Of a stretch of 11,393 bases of DNA, positions 6,942-11,393 are shown piece by piece. The first letter of the stretch is position 1, and each line of letters starts with the position of its first letter. The position numbers were made by a program, and so were the translations under genes. Source of the stretch: a bacterium Ga0077546 (GTDB lineage Bacteria > Cyanobacteriota > Vampirovibrionia > Obscuribacterales > Obscuribacteraceae); the NCBI GenBank assembly GCA_001464165.1, contig LNEX01000382.1, positions 1 through 11,393 on the forward strand. The letters run 5' to 3'. The notes under the pieces are model-generated. The model saw only the letters and a list, made by a program, of their open reading frames with translations. It had not been told where the DNA came from and did no database searches.

Positions 6942-7301
6942 ATGAACCGCACTCTGGCAAATCTTTTCTTGGGCCTGGTTATTAGTGCTAGCTTTGGCAC
7001 AGCGCTGATGGTTGCTGCACCTGAAGCACAAGCCAAACCCAAAGTTACAATCACTGACCGCATTGAGATTCTCAGTAAGAAAATTGACAAGGGTCAGAAA
7101 GCTAATGAGCTAACACTGAAAGAAGCAGACAAACTGCGCAGTGACATCACTAAAATCAATGAAAAGATAGAAAAAGCCAAATCAAAAAATGCTGGCAAAC
7201 TGAGCTACGAAGACGAATCAAAAATTGAGAAAGACCTCAATAAAGTAAGTGTAAAACTTACGGCGAAAGAACTCGACAAGCGCACAATTAGCCCTAACTA
7301 G
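6942..7301 (+). CDS. Small secreted helical protein, unknown function
   Basis: A strong GGAGG Shine-Dalgarno (6930-6934) lies seven bases before ATG 6942. The 119-residue product has an N-terminal signal peptide: positive Asn-Arg start, hydrophobic core at about 7-25, and an Ala-Gln-Ala cleavage site near residues 29-31. The mature 88 residues are almost entirely charged and helical, with Lys, Glu, Asp and Ile/Leu in heptad-like spacing (for example EADKLRSDITKINEKIEK), which suggests one long coiled coil or helical hairpin. There is no Cys and no enzyme motif. It would act in the periplasm or outside. It is a single-gene unit, followed by a strong terminator. The family was not recognised. 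Confidence 0.88.
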   Translation: MNRTLANLFLGLVISASFGTALMVAAPEAQAKPKVTITDRIEILSKKIDKGQKANELTLKEADKLRSDITKINEKIEKAKSKNAGKLSYEDESKIEKDLNKVSVKLTAKELDKRTISPN

Positions 7302-7344
7302 TACTTCAACCAAAGCACATAACAAGTTTCAAAATGAAGTCTAA

Positions 7345-7383
7345 AAGAAAGCTCCTCTGCCCTAAGGGTTGAGGAGCTTTCTT
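7345..7383. terminator. Bidirectional intrinsic terminator
   Basis: A 13-bp perfect stem pairs 7345-7357 with 7371-7383. The loop contains a second small stem (CCC 7360-7362 with GGG 7366-7368). On the plus strand the stem ends in TTTCTTCT; on the minus strand it is followed by TTTCTTTTAG. It lies between two converging genes (the small secreted protein, stop at 7301, and transketolase, stop at 7434), so it can end transcription from both sides. Confidence 0.82.
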
Positions 7384-7433
7384 CTGCGGAATCTATTTAG
7401 GTCTTAGCTTAGGCTTTGGCTTGGCTTTTACAG

Positions 7434-9335
7434 CTATGAAACCAACGACTTTACTGTAGCCACAATATGACTAGCAGTAATGCCAGCGGCATCCATCAAC
7501 TCTTCAGGTGTACCCGAACCAGGCATGTCACGTACCGCAATCTTGACGATCTTAGGCAAAATGTCGAGACTAACCACTTTGCCACCACGGGTAACTGGGC
7601 CTTTTGGTGTGAAGGCATCAAGTACAGCGTCACCCATACCGCCTTCTGGCCAGTGGTCTTCGACAACAATCAAAGTTCCAGTTTCACGAGCAGCAGTGGT
7701 TAATGTGCGAGCATCAATTGGTTTGATTGAATAAAGATCGATTACACGAACATGAATGCCTTGAGCCTTGAGTTCATCGTGGGCTTTCAAACATTCATGT
7801 AAGGTGATACCAGCACCAATCAAAGTGAGCATATCATCGGCAGAGCTGCGCACCACTTTGCTGCCACCAATTTCGAAAGTATCATCTTCTTTGTAGATAA
7901 CCCTAGTCTTTTCGCGGGTTGTGCGCATATAAGAGACGCCTTCCACGCCATACATTTTTTCGACAAGCTTAGCTGTCGAAATAGGGTCTGATGGATAAAG
8001 TACGGTGCTACCGTGAATAGCGCGCATCATTGCCAAGTCTTCTAAGGCCATCTGAGAAGGGCCATCAGCGCCAATTGAGCAACCAGCGTGGGAGCCACAA
8101 AGCTTGATGGTGGCACGAGAGATAGCAGCCATGCGAATGAAGTCATAAGCACGGCATAAGAAAGCAGCAAATGTAGAAGAGAAGACTTTCTTTCCACGAG
8201 TAGACATACCGATTGCCACACCAACCATCAATTGCTCAGCAATATACATTTCGAAGAACCGATCAAGATATGCCTTAGCAAACTTATCAGAATAAGTGGA
8301 GTTGCCAACTTCAGCATCTAAGACAACGACATCGCTGTGAGCGCCACCAAGAGCCTTGAGAGCATCTCCGTATGCTTCTCTTGTAGCAGCAGGACCAGTG
8401 TAGACAGGAGCTACAAATTTGCCAGAGCAACTAATCTCAGAAGTCGGTGATTTCTTTGATGGAAGATCTGCGGGTTTTTGCACAACCACTGAGTGACTAG
8501 TGACACCACCCAAAAGCTTGACAGCCTCTTCCGCTTGTTCTTTAGAGAGTGGCTTACCATGCCAATTATCTTGATTGGCAGTAAGGGGAATGCCATGACC
8601 TTTTTCCGTCTTGGCAATGATCAATGTCGGTTTGCCACTGACCTCAATTGCTTCGGCTAATGCCTTATCAATTTGGCCAAGGTCATGACCATTGATTTCA
8701 ATTACGTGATAGCCAAATGCTCTAGCGCGCTCACTGTACAAAGCAGAATTCCAACCAAAAGCGGTTTCACCGCGCTGACCAAGACGGTTCATGTCAAGGA
8801 TGGCGACCATATTGTCGAGTTTGTAGTGCGAAGCACATGACATAGCTTCCCATACCGAACCTTCGGCCATTTCGCTGTCGCCCAGCAAAACCCAAACCTT
8901 GTAGGGAAGTTTATCGAGATACTTTCCAGTTAAGGCCATACCAACGCCCATGGCCAGACCTTGACCCAGTGAGCCGGTGGCAACGTCCACCCAAGGCAAG
9001 AGCTTAGGAATAGGATGCCCTTCAAGTCTTGAGCCAAACTTACGCAGGGTCATCAGCTCATTGTCAGTGATGGCGCCAGCGGCCTTATACATAGAGTAGA
9101 GAAGAGGGCAAGCATGACCCTTTGAAAAGATTAAGCGGTCGTTGACAGGATGCTCAGGCTTCCTGAAGTCGTACTTCAAGTATTTGGTCATAAGCACAGC
9201 CATGATATCGGCTGCTGACATTGACGATGTGGGGTGACCGGAGCCCGCCTCGGTAGTAGACCGAATGCTGTCAGCTCTAAGCTGGCTGGCCAATTCCTTA
9301 ATGGTTGCAACGGCGTTAGCCTGCACTTCTACCAT
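7434..9335 (-). CDS. tkt: Transketolase
   Basis: Transketolase moves two-carbon ketol units between sugar phosphates in the pentose phosphate pathway, using thiamine diphosphate (TPP) and a divalent metal. ATG 9335 is chosen because AGGAAAGG lies seven bases upstream; a GTG at 9353 is also in frame. The 633-residue product has the pyrophosphate domain first, with GSGHP (32-36), SKGHA (71-75), GSLGQGL (121-127) and the TPP motif GDSE (152-155) with Asn183. The pyrimidine domain follows, with the catalytic Glu367 in YIAEQLM. DGPSQMALEDLA (424-435) is the signature of the shorter animal-type transketolases rather than the TktA type of enterobacteria. The C-terminal domain ends in GSGTPEELMDAAGI. 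Length fits an intact single-chain enzyme. A low-complexity linker (about 278-306) joins the first two domains. All key residues are present. The gene stands alone, with a terminator just downstream. Confidence 0.97.
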   Translation of the reverse strand: MVEVQANAVATIKELASQLRADSIRSTTEAGSGHPTSSMSAADIMAVLMTKYLKYDFRKPEHPVNDRLIFSKGHACPLLYSMYKAAGAITDNELMTLRKFGSRLEGHPIPKLLPWVDVATGSLGQGLAMGVGMALTGKYLDKLPYKVWVLLGDSEMAEGSVWEAMSCASHYKLDNMVAILDMNRLGQRGETAFGWNSALYSERARAFGYHVIEINGHDLGQIDKALAEAIEVSGKPTLIIAKTEKGHGIPLTANQDNWHGKPLSKEQAEEAVKLLGGVTSHSVVVQKPADLPSKKSPTSEISCSGKFVAPVYTGPAATREAYGDALKALGGAHSDVVVLDAEVGNSTYSDKFAKAYLDRFFEMYIAEQLMVGVAIGMSTRGKKVFSSTFAAFLCRAYDFIRMAAISRATIKLCGSHAGCSIGADGPSQMALEDLAMMRAIHGSTVLYPSDPISTAKLVEKMYGVEGVSYMRTTREKTRVIYKEDDTFEIGGSKVVRSSADDMLTLIGAGITLHECLKAHDELKAQGIHVRVIDLYSIKPIDARTLTTAARETGTLIVVEDHWPEGGMGDAVLDAFTPKGPVTRGGKVVSLDILPKIVKIAVRDMPGSGTPEELMDAAGITASHIVATVKSLVS

Positions 9336-9611
9336 AGCTTTTCCTTTCCTCACTTATAAAACCAAGATTAAATCAGCATACGCGGTCTATATGCTAACCC
9401 TTCGTCGCCTTTCTTGCTTTAAGCAATCTATAGATATGGGCGACTGATTTAGCAAATTGATGCTGACAACTAACAAATTGGAACCAGCAGGCTTGGTAGT
9501 CGTCAGAAAAAACATCAAGCAAAAACCGAGCAAGAAGACATTGATCAGAAAAGCTCACACTTACTGACCTAAATGAATTCAACGCTTCCAACAATTGTCC
9601 CTGGAGGACTT
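9336..9611. other. Divergent intergenic region between transketolase and the Asn-rich secreted protein gene
   Basis: This gap of 276 bases must carry the promoters of both flanking genes, but no convincing -35/-10 pair was found on either strand. The one structured element is TTGCTT-T-AAGCAA at 9414-9426, a perfect six-base inverted repeat around one base, which could be a regulator site or a small hairpin in the transketolase leader. A minus-strand open frame at 9394-9594 has a TTG start and no homology-like features, so it is not called as a gene. Confidence 0.4.
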
Positions 9612-10142
9612 ATGGCTAATTTATCAATGCTAAAATCAAGGCTAAAAGTGATCGCTAGCGTGATCGTGCTGAGCACGTCCATCGCGCCAGCTTTCGCCGA
9701 TCGAGATGACGATCACGACCGTCGTAATGATAACAACCGCAATCACAGCGCGTATTACAACAACAACCGTAATAATTACAACAATGGCCGCAGCTGGGGA
9801 CGCCGCAAGAACGATCGCAACAACAACGGCGTTAACGACAGAGTAGAAAGACAATGGGCCAAGCAAGACTTACGTCGCGCTCAAAACTTCCGCTCTTATC
9901 CAAGCAATTGGAACGACCAACGAGTTTATGTAGCCAATAACTGGAATCGCCGCAACAATAGTTTCGACCTCGCCCAGCGCCAGGCTCTTGAAGCACAAAT
10001 GAAAACTCAGTGGCAATCGTACAATCCAAACTACACTGGTCAATATAACTGGAACACATATAATAGCCCAGGCTTTATTGACTACGTACACAACCGCAAC
10101 CCAGGCCTGTATACACAAATTCGCAGCGCCATCGGTATATAA
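9612..10142 (+). CDS. Secreted Asn/Arg-rich protein, unknown function
   Basis: ATG 9612 is preferred over an in-frame ATG at 9573 because GGAGGA (9603-9608) lies just before it and the product then starts directly with a signal peptide (Lys-Arg region, hydrophobic core at about 11-25, Ala-Phe-Ala cleavage at 27-29). The product is 176 residues. The first 60 mature residues are low complexity, dominated by Asn, Arg and Asp (runs such as NNNRNNYNNG), highly polar and likely disordered. The C-terminal 90 residues are more ordered: a Trp/Asn-rich helix with WNRRNNSFDLAQRQALEAQM and a Tyr/Asn-rich end (YNPNYTGQYNWNTYN). No Cys residues and no known domain were recognised. It would be exported, and the composition suggests surface or envelope association, but that is inference. 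Confidence 0.85.
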   Translation: MANLSMLKSRLKVIASVIVLSTSIAPAFADRDDDHDRRNDNNRNHSAYYNNNRNNYNNGRSWGRRKNDRNNNGVNDRVERQWAKQDLRRAQNFRSYPSNWNDQRVYVANNWNRRNNSFDLAQRQALEAQMKTQWQSYNPNYTGQYNWNTYNSPGFIDYVHNRNPGLYTQIRSAIGI

Positions 10143-10210
10143 AGAAGCGAAAGCCCATTTATCTATCGCGAGACTAAAAAAAGCCATTCCCTCTTTTGCC
10201 AGGACGTGCG

Positions 10211-10219
10211 TGATATCAT
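10211..10219 (+). promoter_or_regulatory. Candidate extended -10 promoter for the aminopeptidase gene
   Basis: TG-A-TATCAT fits an extended -10 element and lies 27 bases before the ATG at 10247. A TTGCCA at 10196-10201 is too close (12 bases) to serve as a normal -35. Confidence 0.35.
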
Positions 10220-10246
10220 GCCTTGCGCAATCGAGGGAAGCTTTAA

Positions 10247-11393
10247 ATGTCTGAACAAAAACCTAGCCAAACACTGTCAAAAGAAAATGCTTATCGTCTG
10301 CCTGAAACTGTCACGACGATAAGTTATGAAATTAAGCTCAATCCTGATCTGGCCAGCTTTAAATTTTCTGGCAGCGAAACTATTGCCCTTAATATTCACA
10401 GTGCCACCAACGAAATATTATTCAATGCCATAGACTTGCAGATTGAAAACGCCCGCATTGAAAAAGATGGCGGCGAAACTTGTGAGACGGCTCAAGTAAA
10501 AATGGAAAAAGAAAACGAGCGTGTTCGCTTGGTTTTCCCCACTACGCTTGCTGCCGGTAACTGGCATCTCAAGCTAGATTTTAGCGGCGAGATCAACGAC
10601 AAACTGCGCGGTTTCTATCGCAGTGCCCAAGCTCTCAAAGATGGTGAAAAAAGCTGGATTGCCCTGACTCAGTTTGAAGCAACCGATGCCCGTCGGGCCT
10701 TTCCTTGCTTTGACGAACCTTCATTTAAAGCGACTTTCAAGCTAACACTTTGTGTTGACAAAGATCTCACCGCACTTTCAAATACATCGGTTGAAAGCGA
10801 AACTATTGAAGGCAACAAAAAAACTATTACTTTTGCCAAAACCATGAAGATGTCGACTTATATCGTCGCCTTCGTCGTTGGCCATTTAGAAATGAGCGAA
10901 GCGGTAATGGTAGATGGCATTCCTATGCGTATCTATGCCCCTATGGGCAAACTACACCTAACAAAATTTGCCTTAGAAATCGGTGCTGCGGCCCTATCAT
11001 TTTTCAACAAATACTATGGCATTCCTTATCCGGGCGACAAGATGGATATGATTGCCGTGCCTGACTTTGCCTTTGGTGCCATGGAAAACGTCGGCGCCAT
11101 TATTTACCGAGAGAGCGCCCTTCTTGTCGATACTGAACAAGCCTCTCACGCTGAGTTAGAGCGAATTGCCGACGTTGTCGCCCACGAGTTAGCACATATG
11201 TGGTTTGGTAATTTGACTACTATGAAATGGTGGAATGGCATTTGGCTAAACGAAGCCTTTGCCACATTTATGGAACTAGTGGCAGTTGACAATTTAAGGC
11301 CAAACTGGAAACGCTGGGAATCTTTCGGTGCATCTAGAGCCATGGCCTTTGCTACAGACGGGCTGCGCGCTACTAGACCAATTGAATTTCCGG
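10247..11393 (+). CDS. M1 family zinc aminopeptidase (puromycin-sensitive type), 3' end outside window
   Basis: ATG 10247 follows a GAGGGAAG Shine-Dalgarno (10233-10240), and the frame stays open to the right edge (382 codons). M1 enzymes remove N-terminal amino acids from peptides in the last steps of protein turnover. The N-terminal beta-sandwich domain (about 1-200) contains FYRSAQ and the TQFEATDARRAFPCFDEP segment typical of PSA and tricorn-interacting-factor F2/F3-like members. The substrate-binding GAMEN motif is at residues 277-281. The zinc site HELAH (313-317) is followed by the third ligand Glu336 in WLNEAFATF, with the exact M1 spacing. All catalytic residues visible so far are intact. 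There is no signal peptide, so it is cytosolic. Full-length M1 proteins are around 850 residues, so the C-terminal helical domain lies beyond the window. Confidence 0.96.
   Translation, partial: MSEQKPSQTLSKENAYRLPETVTTISYEIKLNPDLASFKFSGSETIALNIHSATNEILFNAIDLQIENARIEKDGGETCETAQVKMEKENERVRLVFPTTLAAGNWHLKLDFSGEINDKLRGFYRSAQALKDGEKSWIALTQFEATDARRAFPCFDEPSFKATFKLTLCVDKDLTALSNTSVESETIEGNKKTITFAKTMKMSTYIVAFVVGHLEMSEAVMVDGIPMRIYAPMGKLHLTKFALEIGAAALSFFNKYYGIPYPGDKMDMIAVPDFAFGAMENVGAIIYRESALLVDTEQASHAELERIADVVAHELAHMWFGNLTTMKWWNGIWLNEAFATFMELVAVDNLRPNWKRWESFGASRAMAFATDGLRATRPIEFP

Noticed and set aside
6809..7090. 93-codon minus-strand open frame across the LRR/small protein gap
   Set aside because: It overlaps the start of the LRR gene and runs antisense to the small secreted protein, which has a strong Shine-Dalgarno and signal peptide.
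7395..7445. A minus-strand Lys-Pro-rich tail (KAKPKPKLRPK) just past the transketolase stop, in another frame, as if a frameshifted C-terminal extension
   Set aside because: The transketolase already ends at the normal family length with its usual C-terminus. The tail has no start of its own and would need a frameshift; it is most likely chance from GCC/AAG-rich sequence.
7467..7734. Two plus-strand open frames opposite the end of transketolase
   Set aside because: They are antisense shadows of a strongly conserved enzyme domain, with no start signals.
9394..9594. 66-codon minus-strand open frame between transketolase and the Asn-rich protein gene
   Set aside because: It has a TTG start without a Shine-Dalgarno, no signal peptide or recognisable motif, and it occupies the region where promoters for both flanking genes are needed.
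9642..10187. Several minus-strand open frames opposite the Asn-rich protein gene, with Val/Ile-rich products that look like membrane segments
   Set aside because: AAC/AAT-rich coding sequence reads as GTT/ATT on the other strand, so the hydrophobic look is an artefact of antisense translation.

Overview
The window is a stretch of bacterial chromosome with a mid-range GC content, compact genes on both strands and intergenic gaps under about 280 bases. No RNA gene, CRISPR array, insertion sequence or phage gene is visible. The mix of genes suggests a lineage such as the non-photosynthetic Cyanobacteria-related Melainabacteria/Vampirovibrionia (for example Obscuribacterales). That mix is kinesin-light-chain-type TPR repeats, a short animal-type transketolase, a PSA-type M1 aminopeptidase, several secreted proteins of unknown function, and leucine-rich and kelch repeat proteins. 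The assignment is an inference from gene types only; no phylogenetic marker is present.

Layout, left to right. (1) 1-1038 (+): the 3' part of a TPR protein that enters from the left edge. (2) 921-2066 (-): a membrane-anchored kelch/galactose-oxidase-like propeller protein, apparently cut short, whose last 38 codons lie antisense inside the TPR gene. (3) 2109-3053 (-): a HAD-like phosphatase homologue whose catalytic nucleophile position is Ile instead of Asp, with an in-frame triplet microsatellite. It lies 42 bases upstream of the kelch gene, so the two may be co-transcribed. (4) 3216-3902 (+): an unrecognised cytosolic protein. (5) 3911-5050 (-): a renalase-like FAD/NAD(P) oxidoreductase. 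(6) 5161-5811 (+): a short SDR-fold protein lacking the usual catalytic Tyr. (7) 5857-6825 (-): a secreted leucine-rich repeat protein. (8) 6942-7301 (+): a small secreted helical protein, ended by a strong hairpin terminator at 7345-7383 that can serve both strands. (9) 7434-9335 (-): transketolase. (10) 9612-10142 (+): a secreted Asn/Arg-rich protein. (11) 10247-11393 (+): the N-terminal and catalytic part of an M1 zinc aminopeptidase that leaves the window at the right edge.

Adjacent genes alternate in strand, so apart from the possible HAD/kelch pair there is no clear operon and no evidence that these genes form one dedicated system. Transketolase (pentose phosphate pathway) and the M1 aminopeptidase (peptide turnover) are housekeeping. 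The more unusual content is the degenerate HAD protein next to the truncated kelch gene, the SDR without its Tyr, and the uncharacterised secreted proteins. I did not find a convincing new multi-gene system.
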